DNA from: an uncultured Cytophagales bacterium
Lineage (GTDB): Bacteria > Bacteroidota > Bacteroidia > Cytophagales > Thermonemataceae
NCBI GenBank assembly: GCA_937911505.1
Contig: CALEMF010000017.1
Span: forward strand, 62,001-126,000
DNA length: 64,000 nt
Reading direction: 5' to 3'
Part shown: positions 36,352 through 46,175 of the stretch, in pieces
Layout: each line of letters opens with the position of its first letter
Numbering within the stretch: position 1 is the first letter of the stretch
Position numbers and translations under genes: made by a program
The notes under the pieces: generated by a model
What the model saw: only the letters and a program-made list of their open reading frames with translations
What the model was told of the DNA's origin: nothing
Database searches by the model: none

Positions 36352-36529
36352 AAATCAATGGTCATTTATTTCATATAAACAAACGTATACTAAAAGCGTG
36401 CCTAAAAACTTTTTAGGAATAGTGGGGTTGTGCCTGAAAATTACATATAAAAAAGATTTTAATTGCCTATTTTTCAATATAACTTTACTACTGTAGAATA
36501 AATTATTGAGTAGAACGATATTCGAATTC

Positions 36530-38062
36530 ATGCGTAGAAAAGTTGTTTTAATCATATTGGATGGGTGGGGAATAGCTACTATACCAGAAGTCTCGGCAAT
36601 CGCTCAGGCAGCTACTCCTTTCATTGATAACCTGTATAGTAAATACCCTCATAGTACTTTACAAGCTTCTGGGATAGCGGTAGGGCTACCTGAAGGACAA
36701 ATGGGAAACTCCGAAGTAGGGCATATGAATATAGGAGCAGGAAGGGTTGTCTACCAAGACTTAGTAAAAATTAATAAAAGCATAGAAGAAGGAGAACTGG
36801 TACAACATAAGGTACTATTGGAAGCGTTACAATATGCTAAAGATAATAACAAGAAAGTACATCTAATTGGGCTGCTATCCGATGGAGGTGTCCATGCACA
36901 TAGCGATCACCTTATAGCACTCTGTGAGCTTGCCGCGCAGCGGGGGGTAGGCCATCAAACCTTTGTACATGCCTTTACCGATGGCAGAGATACAGCTCCT
37001 AAGAGTAGCATTACTTATCTACAAGCCTTACGACCTGTGTTAGCAGAAACACAAGTACGTCTAGCCTCTGTAATAGGGCGTTATTATGCAATGGACAGAG
37101 ACCAGCGCTGGGAGCGCATTAAAAAAGCTTACGATTTACTAGTGCACGGAAAAGGAGAAGCTACACACGACATCTTGGCAGCGATAGAAGCCTCATACGC
37201 TGCTGAAGTAACAGATGAATTTATAGCTCCTATCGTTTGTGTAAATAAAGACGACCAACCTTACGCTACCATCGCTGCCGATGACGTGGTCATCAGTTTT
37301 AATTTCCGTACCGATAGGGGTAGGCAACTAACGGAAGCACTGACTCAAAGAGACTTTCCTGATTATGAAATGGAGGCACTGCCCCTACATTACCTTACTT
37401 TTACCAACTACGACGACAGTTTTGAAAATATAAAGGTGATTTTCGAGAAAGATCATCTCGTGAACACCTTAGGGGAAGTGATTGCCAAAGAGGGACTGAA
37501 ACAGGTGCGTATTGCCGAGACAGAAAAATACCCGCACGTTACTTTTTTCTTTTCAGGTGGAGAAGAGGAAGCTTTTAAAGGCGAGCAACGCATACTCTGT
37601 CCCTCTCCACAAGTAGCTACCTACGATTTACAACCTGAAATGAGTGCCCACGATATTACACAGGCAGCTATAAAAGAACTACAAAAGCAAGAAAGTCACT
37701 TCATCTGCTTAAACTTTGCCAATCCAGATATGGTAGGGCATACAGGTGTATTTGAGGCGGCTGTAGAGGCCTGTACTGTAGTGGATCGCTGCACCAAAGA
37801 GGTAGTAGAAACCGCCATTGAAAATGACTACACCGTACTAATCATTGCCGATCATGGGAATGCAGATTATATGATTAACGATGATGGCTCTCCACACACA
37901 GCGCATACGACTAACCTTGTTCCTTGCATTTTGATAAACGACAATCAAGGCAGACAACTCAAAGAAGGGATATTGGGCAATGTGGCCCCTACTATCCTAG
38001 CCTTAATGGACATTACACCACCGAAAGAAATGACAGAAAGCACTTTACTTCAAAGCTCGTGA
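36530..38062 (+). CDS. gpmI: 2,3-bisphosphoglycerate-independent phosphoglycerate mutase
   Basis: Interconverts 3- and 2-phosphoglycerate in glycolysis with two Mn2+ ions. The ATG at 36530 gives 510 aa, normal for this family; a TTG eight codons upstream is less likely. LIILDGWGIA holds the metal Asp, and MGNSEVGHMN holds the phosphoserine at Ser61. FTDGRDTAP, FNFRTDRGRQLT and IADHGNAD complete the active site. Cytosolic. The next gene overlaps its stop by four bases. Confidence 0.96.
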   Translation: MRRKVVLIILDGWGIATIPEVSAIAQAATPFIDNLYSKYPHSTLQASGIAVGLPEGQMGNSEVGHMNIGAGRVVYQDLVKINKSIEEGELVQHKVLLEALQYAKDNNKKVHLIGLLSDGGVHAHSDHLIALCELAAQRGVGHQTFVHAFTDGRDTAPKSSITYLQALRPVLAETQVRLASVIGRYYAMDRDQRWERIKKAYDLLVHGKGEATHDILAAIEASYAAEVTDEFIAPIVCVNKDDQPYATIAADDVVISFNFRTDRGRQLTEALTQRDFPDYEMEALPLHYLTFTNYDDSFENIKVIFEKDHLVNTLGEVIAKEGLKQVRIAETEKYPHVTFFFSGGEEEAFKGEQRILCPSPQVATYDLQPEMSAHDITQAAIKELQKQESHFICLNFANPDMVGHTGVFEAAVEACTVVDRCTKEVVETAIENDYTVLIIADHGNADYMINDDGSPHTAHTTNLVPCILINDNQGRQLKEGILGNVAPTILALMDITPPKEMTESTLLQSS

Positions 38063-38631
38063 ATAACATACTAAAAATATTATTTTTATTAAGTTTAACA
38101 GGCTGCAACCTACAGATGAATCCACAAGGAGAGCGCCCTACGTATTACTTCGACTTGAAAGGCTTTATTGCCACTCAAGTAACCTATTTGAACGAAGCGA
38201 ATCCTACTGTAAGCAAGAGAGTGGTGATAAATAAGAAAGTACAACGTAAAGAAATCAGCCAAGTGAATTGGCAAAAGGAGTTGGACTTATTCAACCAAGC
38301 TGATATCAACAAATCATCGCTTAAAGATATGTACGAAGAGAGCGAACGACAGATAAAAGGACAACGCGTTGTTACCTACAAAGCAAAGCGTAAGAGCCTG
38401 TATACACAAGTACTAAAAGTCGTGTTTGAATCTTCGAGCAATACCATCATTCGCATAGAAGCCAAGATGAATGCTCAAAACTATTTGTATTGTACCTACA
38501 GACACATTACGCTATACTGTACCCCCAGTAAAGAAGGAAAAGTACGCCTGAAAGCTTATGGGTTTGAGGGAAAACAACAAATGATATTAGCAGGAAGAGA
38601 AGATTTTGAAGTATACGGCAAAATTTTATAA
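38059..38631 (+). CDS. Putative lipoprotein, GTG start overlapping gpmI
   Basis: 190 aa beginning with a GTG at 38059 that overlaps the gpmI stop (GTGA). The signal sequence NNILKILFLLSLTGCN has a lipobox LTGC near residue 15. The frame is open further upstream inside gpmI, but only the GTG places a lipobox at a normal distance. The rest has basic surface segments (KKVQRKEI, YKAKRKSLYTQ) and no family I can name. Most likely translated together with gpmI, though unrelated in role. Confidence 0.75.
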   Translation: MNNILKILFLLSLTGCNLQMNPQGERPTYYFDLKGFIATQVTYLNEANPTVSKRVVINKKVQRKEISQVNWQKELDLFNQADINKSSLKDMYEESERQIKGQRVVTYKAKRKSLYTQVLKVVFESSSNTIIRIEAKMNAQNYLYCTYRHITLYCTPSKEGKVRLKAYGFEGKQQMILAGREDFEVYGKIL

Positions 38632-38767
38632 GTAGATAATACACTTATGTGAAGAAAAATTAGTATAAAATTTGTTTTATACTTACATGAAAAAATAGAT
38701 ATAGCTTTCTTCTATAAAAGAATAACTATCTTCTGTTTTTAACTGACTGAAAACCCTTACGCAAACT

Positions 38768-41700
38768 ATGTATAAACGCATACTGATTTATACAGTCCCA
38801 CTGATTGTACTTTTTAACCTAAAGCCATTAGATGATCGCCGTATTGAAAATACTATCAACTATCCCTTTGAATACATCAAACAAGAAAAATGGGTAGACA
38901 GCGTCTTTCGAACCTTAACACTCGACGAAAAAATTGGACAGTTATTTATGGTGGCAGCCTACTCCAACAAAAAGGAAGCGCACTATAAGGAGATAGAAAA
39001 ACTCGTAAAAAATCAGAAAGTAGGTGGACTCATTTTCTTTCAAGGAAGTCCGTACCAACAAGCGCTCCTGACTAATCGTTATCAAGCACAAGCAGAAGTA
39101 CCCTTAATGATCGCTATGGATGCAGAGTGGGGGCTAGGAATGCGCTTAGACAGCACGCTTTCTTACCCTAGACAAATGACACTTGGTGCTCTACGAAATG
39201 ATACATTGATTTATCAAATGGGGCGACAAATCGCCGAGCAGGCTAAACGCCTAGGTGTGCATATCAACTTTGCCCCCGTGGTAGATATTAATAGTAATCC
39301 ACTTAATCCAGTGATTGGCAACCGCTCCTTTGGCGAAAACAAAGAGAAAGTAGCCCAAAAAAGTATCCTGTATATGCGAGGTATGCAGGAAGCAGGGTTA
39401 ATGGCTAATGCCAAGCACTTTCCTGGTCATGGTGATACAGAAAGTGATTCTCATTTTACTTTGCCAGTTATCCAACACGATAGGCAACGACTGGATAGCT
39501 TAGAACTTTACCCTTTCAAAGCACTCATCAAAGAAGGAGTAGGGAGTATGATGGTCGCACACCTCTACCTGACGCAGTTGGATGAGAGAAGTGAACGGAA
39601 AAAAAGAAAGGAAATGAATATTCCAGCAACCCTTTCTAAAAATATTGTGAGCGGACTACTTAAGAATGATTTGGGCTTTCAAGGGTTAGTATTTACAGAT
39701 GCACTCAATATGAAAGGAGTAAGTGCCTTTTATGAACCTGGAGAAATGGATATAATGGCGCTAAAAGCGGGTAATGATGTATTGTTGTTTCCTGTAGATG
39801 TAAAAATAGCGATAAAAGCCATTAAGCGTGCCGTTAAGAAAAGAGAAATGGAAGAAGAGGAGATAGATAAGAAGGTGAAGAAAATACTACGTGCCAAGTA
39901 TAAAATGCAATTACATCGTTATCGACCTATCCAAACGGTTGGATTGACAGACAGCCTTAATCAATTTTCCTACAAAAGGTTTATTGACTTACTTCATCAA
40001 AAAGCGAATACTCTTGTAGCAAATAAAGACAGTTTATTGCCTTTTCGTCATTTAGATCTTGAAAACTTTGCCTCCTTGACATTGGGCGATAAAGCATTAG
40101 CAAGAGGTTTTCAACACTATCTAGATAACTATGTAGCTTTTGAGCACCATCATATCCCTACTGATTCCTTCGGAAAGGCAAGTGTTTACCAATCCCTAGT
40201 GAGTAAACTAGCCGATAAGTCGATAGTAGTGGTAGCGGTAGGAAACATCAATAAAAAAAAGAAGAAAAACTATGGTATAGACCCTTGGCTCGTTCCCTTT
40301 CTAGAGAAACTACAAGAAAAGACAAAGGTAGTAGTATGTGTATTTGGTATTCCTTATAGTTTAGAACAGTTCAAGAATATACATCATGTGATATGTGCCT
40401 ACGAAGAGAAAGAAGTGGCTATTGCACGACTTCCACAACAACTTTTTGGAGCGCTACCCTTTGAGGGCGTGCTACCGGTAAGTGTAGGGGAAGTTTGGAA
40501 AGAAGGAATCGGGCTAACTACTCAGCCCAATGGTAGATTTGAATATACCTACCCCGAGGATGCACAGATGAACGGAAAGAAGCTTCAAAAAATAGATAAA
40601 ATTGTAGAAGAGGCGATTAAAAGGCGTATGACACCGAGTGCCCAAGTAGTAGTAGCGCGCAAGGGGAAAGTAGTTTGGCACAAGGCCTATGGATACCACG
40701 GCTACGGTAAAAACTTTGAAGTAAGTACCGAAAGCCTTTACGACCTAGCCTCAATAACCAAAGTGGCCGCCACTACTCAAGCGCTCATGTTTCTTTATGA
40801 ACAAGGTAAACTGAACCTAGCCGAAAAAGCTTCTACCTACTTACCTGAGCTAAAGAAAACAAATAAGAAAAATATTACTATCAAACAGTTGCTTCTACAC
40901 CAAGCAGGTTTACAATCTTTTATTCCTTATTGGGTGAAAACACTGGATAAAAACCGACATCTAAGTAGTGAATACTACAGCCCTTACCCTACAGAGGCCT
41001 ATTCGCTACAAGTGGCCAACCACTTATATGCGATTACCAATATGGAAGAAGTAATATGGGAATGGACGTTACAATCCAAAGTAAAAAAGGCTAATAGAAA
41101 AGGGGAGTACCGCTATCTCTACAGCGATTTAAGTTTTTATTTATTGAAAAGAGTAGCAGAAAGCCTCCTGAAGCAGCCTATAGAGGAATTTCTACAACAA
41201 AACTACTACACGCCGTTAGGAGCAAGTAGTTTAATGTACAACCCATTACAGATATATCCTACACGGCAAATTGTACCTACCGAACTTGAAGAGAACTTTC
41301 GTAGCAGAAAGATACAAGGAACTGTACACGATCCAGGAGCAGCACTATTGGGTGGTGTAGGTGGTCATGCTGGGCTTTTTGGAAATGCTAACGACCTCGC
41401 TAAGCTAGGCCAGATGACGCTACAACAAGGATTTTATGGAGGCGTACGCTTCTTTCAACCCGCTACCGTCGAACTTTTCACGAGTAGGATCAGTAATCAT
41501 TCCCGTAGAGGGTTAGGTTGGGACAAAGCGCCTGATCAAGGGAATTATTCTTACATTCCCACTTTTGCCTCAGCAAGCTCTTACGGTCACTCTGGCTTTA
41601 CAGGTACAGTATTATGGGTAGACCCCAAATACGATTTAGTAGTGGTTATTTTAGCCAATAGAGTTTACCCCAAATCACGTAACAGTAAATACGTGAAAGA

Positions 41701-41779
41701 ACACGTCAGACGTAGAATACAAGATGCTATATACTTAGCAATGGAAGATGTGCAGTTTGATGTCTTAGCCGAAAGGTAA
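38768..41779 (+). CDS. GH3 beta-N-acetylhexosaminidase (NagZ-like) fused to class C beta-lactamase-like serine hydrolase
   Basis: 1003 aa with an N-terminal signal anchor (about 4-17). The GH3 domain (about 40-380) has KHFPGHGDTESDSH from Lys216, typical of NagZ, and the nucleophile Asp311 in VFTDALNMKG. After a linker domain (about 390-590), the C-terminal ~400 residues are a serine hydrolase: SITK with Ser662, a YSD motif near 783 and HSG near 938. NagZ cuts GlcNAc from muropeptides, and the serine hydrolase may trim the peptide or lactyl part. This two-enzyme form occurs in Bacteroidota. Probably periplasmic. It is followed by a convergent penicillin-acylase gene with only 3 bases between. 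Confidence 0.93.
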   Translation: MYKRILIYTVPLIVLFNLKPLDDRRIENTINYPFEYIKQEKWVDSVFRTLTLDEKIGQLFMVAAYSNKKEAHYKEIEKLVKNQKVGGLIFFQGSPYQQALLTNRYQAQAEVPLMIAMDAEWGLGMRLDSTLSYPRQMTLGALRNDTLIYQMGRQIAEQAKRLGVHINFAPVVDINSNPLNPVIGNRSFGENKEKVAQKSILYMRGMQEAGLMANAKHFPGHGDTESDSHFTLPVIQHDRQRLDSLELYPFKALIKEGVGSMMVAHLYLTQLDERSERKKRKEMNIPATLSKNIVSGLLKNDLGFQGLVFTDALNMKGVSAFYEPGEMDIMALKAGNDVLLFPVDVKIAIKAIKRAVKKREMEEEEIDKKVKKILRAKYKMQLHRYRPIQTVGLTDSLNQFSYKRFIDLLHQKANTLVANKDSLLPFRHLDLENFASLTLGDKALARGFQHYLDNYVAFEHHHIPTDSFGKASVYQSLVSKLADKSIVVVAVGNINKKKKKNYGIDPWLVPFLEKLQEKTKVVVCVFGIPYSLEQFKNIHHVICAYEEKEVAIARLPQQLFGALPFEGVLPVSVGEVWKEGIGLTTQPNGRFEYTYPEDAQMNGKKLQKIDKIVEEAIKRRMTPSAQVVVARKGKVVWHKAYGYHGYGKNFEVSTESLYDLASITKVAATTQALMFLYEQGKLNLAEKASTYLPELKKTNKKNITIKQLLLHQAGLQSFIPYWVKTLDKNRHLSSEYYSPYPTEAYSLQVANHLYAITNMEEVIWEWTLQSKVKKANRKGEYRYLYSDLSFYLLKRVAESLLKQPIEEFLQQNYYTPLGASSLMYNPLQIYPTRQIVPTELEENFRSRKIQGTVHDPGAALLGGVGGHAGLFGNANDLAKLGQMTLQQGFYGGVRFFQPATVELFTSRISNHSRRGLGWDKAPDQGNYSYIPTFASASSYGHSGFTGTVLWVDPKYDLVVVILANRVYPKSRNSKYVKEHVRRRIQDAIYLAMEDVQFDVLAER

Positions 41780-41782
41780 GCT

Positions 41783-44281
41783 TTATTTAGGCGCTAAAGT
41801 GAGCCTTGAAATAATCTTTGGATTTCTCTCGTCGGCTTTCTCAAAGAATAATAGTTCTGCCAACTCACCTATACGCCAGCGCTCTACCATGTTATCGTAG
41901 TAAAAACTGCCCGGATTACCCGACTGCCCGCCTGGATAAATGCCATATCCTTGTACTGTTTCGCCCATGGCGACAATCATACGCCAAGAGGGACCATTAT
42001 TTCCATTGTTCGCATTTACTTCTATAGGACCGCCACCTGTCTCCAACCCCTCAACACTAAAGCTAGGAATAGCACGCGTTAAGTGGATAATAGAAGAAGG
42101 GTTGTATTTCCCCCACTGCCAAGCTTCCCCAAAATTGCCTAACTCTTTGGTAAGTTGATCGATGCTTTTTTGGTAAGACTGGTTGACAATGTCTTTTATT
42201 GTCTCCTCATTAATAGTCTTTTTATCATCAAACCATCTTGATGCCGTATCCTTCATAAGAAGTTGCACTGTTTTATTAGCCTCTGGAAACATCGCCCCTG
42301 TAGGAACATCGTCTTTCCATATAGCAACTACCAAATTATCCCACCAAACATCAAATACAGTAGGACTTATCATATTGGCATTGTTTAAGTAGCGCCACTT
42401 TAAAAATGTATTATAGGCTTGCTTATAGTTCCCTCTGAGCTGCGATGCGTTGAGGTATTGAAGTAAAATAGGAAGTACTGTTCTAGCCCGTACGTTGGTA
42501 TTATCGTTTTGTAAATCCTGTAAGTCATCTACGGTGATTTTACCCATTTCTGTTAGCCTTTCATTGATGCGAATACCTCGCTCTGGTGAAGAATAGTCCC
42601 AGCCAATATAATAAGGGTAAAGCGTAGTATCAGTAGAGGGTTGGTTAGCAGAACTGATAAAACCCCTTCTTGGGTTTTTTACGTGGGGTAGCTGTTGGTG
42701 GGGAATCCACCCTTGCCAATCGTGGGCAGCATCTGTACCGTCAAGAATATACTTCCCTTGTTCTTTCCACCTCTTAGGCATTTTTCCATTGACCCAAAGC
42801 GCAATATTTTCATTATCTGCATAAGCAAAATTTTGAGCAGGACAGGCATATTGGGAAAGGGCCTCCACAAACTCCTCATAGTTGCGGGCACGGTTGAGCT
42901 TGTGGAAAGTCTTTAACTCATTAGAGGGTTCTAGTGCAAGCCAGCGCATCGCATGCTTTGGAGGGACATCTAAGCCAAAAGTGGGTTGAGAATTTTCCAA
43001 CACTATGGGACCGTGATGGGTGAAAGTGATTTCCTCAATGACCTCTTTACCACCCCTAATACGAATGGTATCTTTACGGCGTGTGGTCTCTTTCCATTGA
43101 CCATCATGGTAGTAGGCCGTCATTGCTTCATCTTTGAACTTCATTTGATAGAAGTCGAGTACGTCATTATAAGCGTTTGTAACTCCCCAACTGATATCTT
43201 TATTAAAGCCAATGATGATGGCAGGCGCGCCTGGTAGCGAAACACCATAGCTTTGATAACCTGGACAAGAAAGCTGAATCTCATACCAAATCGAGGGAAA
43301 ACTAAGGCTAAGGTGTGGATCGTTGGCCAAGATGGGATAGCCTGTAGCACTTTTACGACCACTAACTGCCCAATTGTTGCTACCCTTGGCCTTTTCAGCC
43401 CTTGCAGCAGTTTGCTGTTTTTCAAGAGACTGAGCCATCTGTTGCGTGATGGAATCATATGCCTCGGGCAAAGGAGCCACATCTTCTGCCCTAAAATCAA
43501 AGTTGGTTCCGCTAGGAATTACAGGACTGATCCGATCAAAGTAACGAGGTAATAGACTATCTGTAATAGCCTTACCGTATCGTGCTAATAACATAGTAGA
43601 TTTTACATCATTACTACCTTGTGCTGACAGATCAAAAGCCATATACTTAAGGAGAAGTGCTGTTTTGAGGGGTGTCCAGGCTTCTGGGGCATAATCTAGA
43701 ATTTTGTACTCGATAGGATAATCCGCAAAACTTAATTGATCGATGTAAGCATTAATACCGGCCGTATACGCCAATACGACTGCCCTCGTTGTGGAGTCTT
43801 CCATCATCGCTTTTACACTTTGTTCTGCTCCATATACCATGCCTATTCTACGTTGAAAGACATCATAAGGAAGTGCTCGATCGCCTATAATCTCGCATAG
43901 CCTTCCTCCAGCAGCGTGGGTTTGAAACTCCATTTGCCACAAGCGATACTTAGCAGTAATATACCCCTGTGTAAAAAACATATCTTGCTGGTTCTGCGCA
44001 AAAATATGGGGTACAAGACGATCATCAAATATGATTTCTACTTCCTCTTGTAAATCAGGTAAGGTAAGGCTTAGTTGTTGGGCAGGTTCTTTAGGTTCTG
44101 CGTTGGCCCAAAAACCTTGAAAGGGATCTATGAATTTACCTACCGGAGGAAGAGAAGCTACTTCGGCAGGGAGCTGTTTACTAATAAAAGTAATATCAGA
44201 AAGCTTATGATTGAATAGATAAACGAGCGTTAAAACGATCAGATTGAGTAGTAAGGCACGTATCACTTTTAACCACTTCAT
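41783..44281 (-). CDS. Penicillin acylase family Ntn-hydrolase
   Basis: 832 aa with an N-terminal membrane anchor (about 7-25). Members split themselves at a Gly-Ser bond: here Gly300-Ser301 in AKGSNNWAVSG, giving an alpha part of about 300 and a beta part of about 530 residues with Ser as the catalytic N-terminus. ANDPHLSLSFPSIWYEIQL and SLPGAPAIIIGFNKDISWG are further family motifs. Natural substrates are N-acyl amides such as acyl-homoserine lactones; beta-lactams cannot be assumed. Periplasmic or outer-membrane facing. Confidence 0.94.
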   Translation of the reverse strand: MKWLKVIRALLLNLIVLTLVYLFNHKLSDITFISKQLPAEVASLPPVGKFIDPFQGFWANAEPKEPAQQLSLTLPDLQEEVEIIFDDRLVPHIFAQNQQDMFFTQGYITAKYRLWQMEFQTHAAGGRLCEIIGDRALPYDVFQRRIGMVYGAEQSVKAMMEDSTTRAVVLAYTAGINAYIDQLSFADYPIEYKILDYAPEAWTPLKTALLLKYMAFDLSAQGSNDVKSTMLLARYGKAITDSLLPRYFDRISPVIPSGTNFDFRAEDVAPLPEAYDSITQQMAQSLEKQQTAARAEKAKGSNNWAVSGRKSATGYPILANDPHLSLSFPSIWYEIQLSCPGYQSYGVSLPGAPAIIIGFNKDISWGVTNAYNDVLDFYQMKFKDEAMTAYYHDGQWKETTRRKDTIRIRGGKEVIEEITFTHHGPIVLENSQPTFGLDVPPKHAMRWLALEPSNELKTFHKLNRARNYEEFVEALSQYACPAQNFAYADNENIALWVNGKMPKRWKEQGKYILDGTDAAHDWQGWIPHQQLPHVKNPRRGFISSANQPSTDTTLYPYYIGWDYSSPERGIRINERLTEMGKITVDDLQDLQNDNTNVRARTVLPILLQYLNASQLRGNYKQAYNTFLKWRYLNNANMISPTVFDVWWDNLVVAIWKDDVPTGAMFPEANKTVQLLMKDTASRWFDDKKTINEETIKDIVNQSYQKSIDQLTKELGNFGEAWQWGKYNPSSIIHLTRAIPSFSVEGLETGGGPIEVNANNGNNGPSWRMIVAMGETVQGYGIYPGGQSGNPGSFYYDNMVERWRIGELAELLFFEKADERNPKIISRLTLAPK

Positions 44282-44454
44282 ATAGTGGTCAGGTTAAATT
44301 ATTAGTGTTGATTGATTTGATTGTACGCAAAATATGAAATTTAACGCAGAAGTAACACAAAATACATAAAGAGTCTTTACAATCTTGCTTTCTCAACATA
44401 GAAACGTTTTTTCTATTTTCTCTCATAGAGAATACAAAAAAATAAGAGAAAGTA

Positions 44455-44485
44455 TTGGATAAAGAAAAGAAGCATTATATATTTG
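44455..44485 (+). promoter_or_regulatory. Promoter of tRNA-Thr
   Basis: TTG at 44455-44457 and TATATTTG at 44478-44485, spaced by 20 bases, in front of the tRNA at 44501. Confidence 0.6.
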
Positions 44486-44500
44486 CATTCCCAAAGAAAA

Positions 44501-44573
44501 GCCTCCATAGCTCAGTTGGCAGAGCAACTGACTTGTAATCAGTAGGTCGTTGGTTCGAGTCCGACTGGAGGCT
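44501..44573 (+). tRNA. tRNA-Thr (anticodon TGT)
   Basis: 73-base cloverleaf: acceptor GCCTCCA/TGGAGGC, D-arm GCTC/GAGC, anticodon arm ACTGA-CTTGTAA-TCAGT, T-arm GTTGG-TTCGAGT-CCGAC, no encoded CCA. A terminator follows at once. Confidence 0.97.
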
Positions 44574-44576
44574 CAC

Positions 44577-44612
44577 AAAGAGTTACAGTATCATAACTGT
44601 AGCTCTTTTTTT
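44577..44612 (+). terminator. Terminator after tRNA-Thr
   Basis: A 13-bp stem with one G-U pair (44577-44589 with 44596-44608), a 6-base loop, and a T-run to 44612. Confidence 0.8.
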
Positions 44613-44713
44613 ATGTAACAATTTGCATAACTTCTTTCTTGATATTAGGTAGTCAATATATATGTTTATCATTGACGCTGGTATACAGGCAATCACGTGT
44701 AATAGAAAAAATT

Positions 44714-45445
44714 ATGAGCTTTTTGAGAGCAGAATGGAGAAAGTTGGCTATTGCTAACTATATAATTGATAGTAATGTATTAAAGCCCTACACACCTGCT
44801 GGCACCGAGTTAGACTTATGGAATGGGAACTGCTATGTCAGCTTGATTGGGTTTATGTTTCTAAATACCAAGCTACTTGGTGTTAAAATCCCCTTTCATA
44901 CCAACTTCGAAGAAGTGAATCTAAGATTTTATGTGAAACGATACGAAGAGGGACAATGGAAAAGAGGAGTCGTTTTCATAAAAGAAATTGTTCCAAAACC
45001 AGCCCTTACTTTTGTAGCCAATACAATTTATAATGAAAACTATGAAACGTTACCGATGAAACATTCTTGGGATACCAAAGATGATCAAAGAACTATCCAA
45101 TACAAGTGGAAGAAGCATCGTAAGTGGTACTCCATAAAAATAGAAGCAAGCCTTGAAAAGTATAAAATTCAGCCTAATAGTGAGACAGAGTTCATTACTG
45201 AGCACTATTGGGGATATGCAGAAGTGAATGATCATACTACAAACGAATACGAAGTAACACACCCTAGATGGGAAGTCTATAAGGTAAACAACTATGAAAT
45301 CGAGGCAGATTTCGGTGCACTGTATGGAAAAGAGTTTGAATTACTTAACACGGTAGATCCTACTTCGGTGATGCTTGCCGAAGGCTCTGAAATAACAGTT
45401 GAAAATAAAAAAGTAATAAAAAGTCACTCTACAGTAGTAAAGTAG
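44714..45445 (+). CDS. DUF2071 family protein (YqjF-like)
   Basis: 243 aa from the ATG at 44714; the frame opens earlier with a TTG but homology begins at FLRAEWRKLAIANY. The signature of the family is AEWRxLxxxNY at the N-terminus, then YVSLIGFMF and NLRFYV. The fold is an acetoacetate-decarboxylase-like barrel of unknown activity. ELLNTVDPTSVMLAEGSEI near the C-terminus completes the family match. Cytosolic, no partner nearby. Confidence 0.88.
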   Translation: MSFLRAEWRKLAIANYIIDSNVLKPYTPAGTELDLWNGNCYVSLIGFMFLNTKLLGVKIPFHTNFEEVNLRFYVKRYEEGQWKRGVVFIKEIVPKPALTFVANTIYNENYETLPMKHSWDTKDDQRTIQYKWKKHRKWYSIKIEASLEKYKIQPNSETEFITEHYWGYAEVNDHTTNEYEVTHPRWEVYKVNNYEIEADFGALYGKEFELLNTVDPTSVMLAEGSEITVENKKVIKSHSTVVK

Positions 45446-45615
45446 CATTTACTGGCGGAGCTAAGCGCTTTCGCAGAGGATCAAATGAAGTCAGGTAGAT
45501 ATTGATTAATGAAAATTACACTAGACTTTTGAGCGCTTCAGCCAGATAGTAATTTTGACGATAATGGCTGTAATAAAAATACAGACCTGCACCAAGCAAA
45601 GTAGATAAAAGGTAA

Positions 45616-45689
45616 AGCCAACTGAGTGATTAGTCCCCTGTAGCTTTCATTAAAGGATAACTACAAAAAGATAAAACGCTCAGTTGGCT
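45616..45689. other. Nested inverted repeats between convergent genes
   Basis: AGCCAACTGAG (45616-45626) and CTCAGTTGGCT (45679-45689) are an exact 11-bp inverted repeat enclosing a smaller TGTAG-CTTT/AAAG-CTACA hairpin. It may be a two-level terminator for convergent genes, or the trace of a small mobile element. No long T-run follows directly on either strand. The rest of the 271-base spacer holds nothing I can name. Confidence 0.4.
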
Positions 45690-45716
45690 TATTGAAAAAA
45701 CTAAAAGAGGTTAAGG

Positions 45717-46175
45717 TTATTGCTTGCTAAATCTTACCTCATCACGGTCATCAGCATCTTCATCGTCTTCACGTAATTGAAGTGTAGTATCAGTGCTTTC
45801 AACTACTACCCAATCGTCATCATCTAGATCTTCTAATTCGTCTCGATCAGACAAATCAGCTATATTAGCAGCGCTAATGTCTATATTCATGCGATCACCT
45901 GCTGAGTTAATCGACCACTGTGCCGTAGTACTTTGTTGACCATCACTGATCAGTAAGTCACCATCTTCTTCAAAGGTGAAGGTCAAACCGTCGAAGTCAT
46001 CTGTATCATCTTCACCGTCGTCCCGAAAAAGAGAAACTTCCCAAGCGCCTACTACGTCATCACTTGCCACTGGTTGAGGAGTGTTGTCAGGTGTGGGGTC
46101 GTCGTCATCATCGTCACAAGCAATCAGTAAAACACTGATAATTAACAAAAAGCTGTATTTCTTAATATGATTCAT
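45717..46175 (-). CDS. Asp-rich lipocalin-like lipoprotein
   Basis: 152 aa from the ATG at 46175; an upstream in-frame start would lack a signal. Lipobox LLIAC is followed directly by six Asp (CDDDDDDPTPD), which fits the Bacteroidota lipoprotein export signal for surface display. The mature domain (VVGAWEVSLFRDDG, LTFTFEEDGDLLISD, WSINSAGDRMNI) looks like the lipocalin-like eight-strand barrel common in this phylum. It is strongly acidic throughout, and may bind Ca2+. A perfect TAGTAGT-gat-ACTACTA hairpin (46191-46207) lies in its 5' leader. Confidence 0.78.
   Translation of the reverse strand: MNHIKKYSFLLIISVLLIACDDDDDDPTPDNTPQPVASDDVVGAWEVSLFRDDGEDDTDDFDGLTFTFEEDGDLLISDGQQSTTAQWSINSAGDRMNIDISAANIADLSDRDELEDLDDDDWVVVESTDTTLQLREDDEDADDRDEVRFSKQ

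Noticed and set aside
37924-38058. An upstream extension of the lipoprotein gene that overlaps gpmI
   Set aside because: It would bury the signal peptide and lipobox. The GTG at 38059 gives a normal lipoprotein start.
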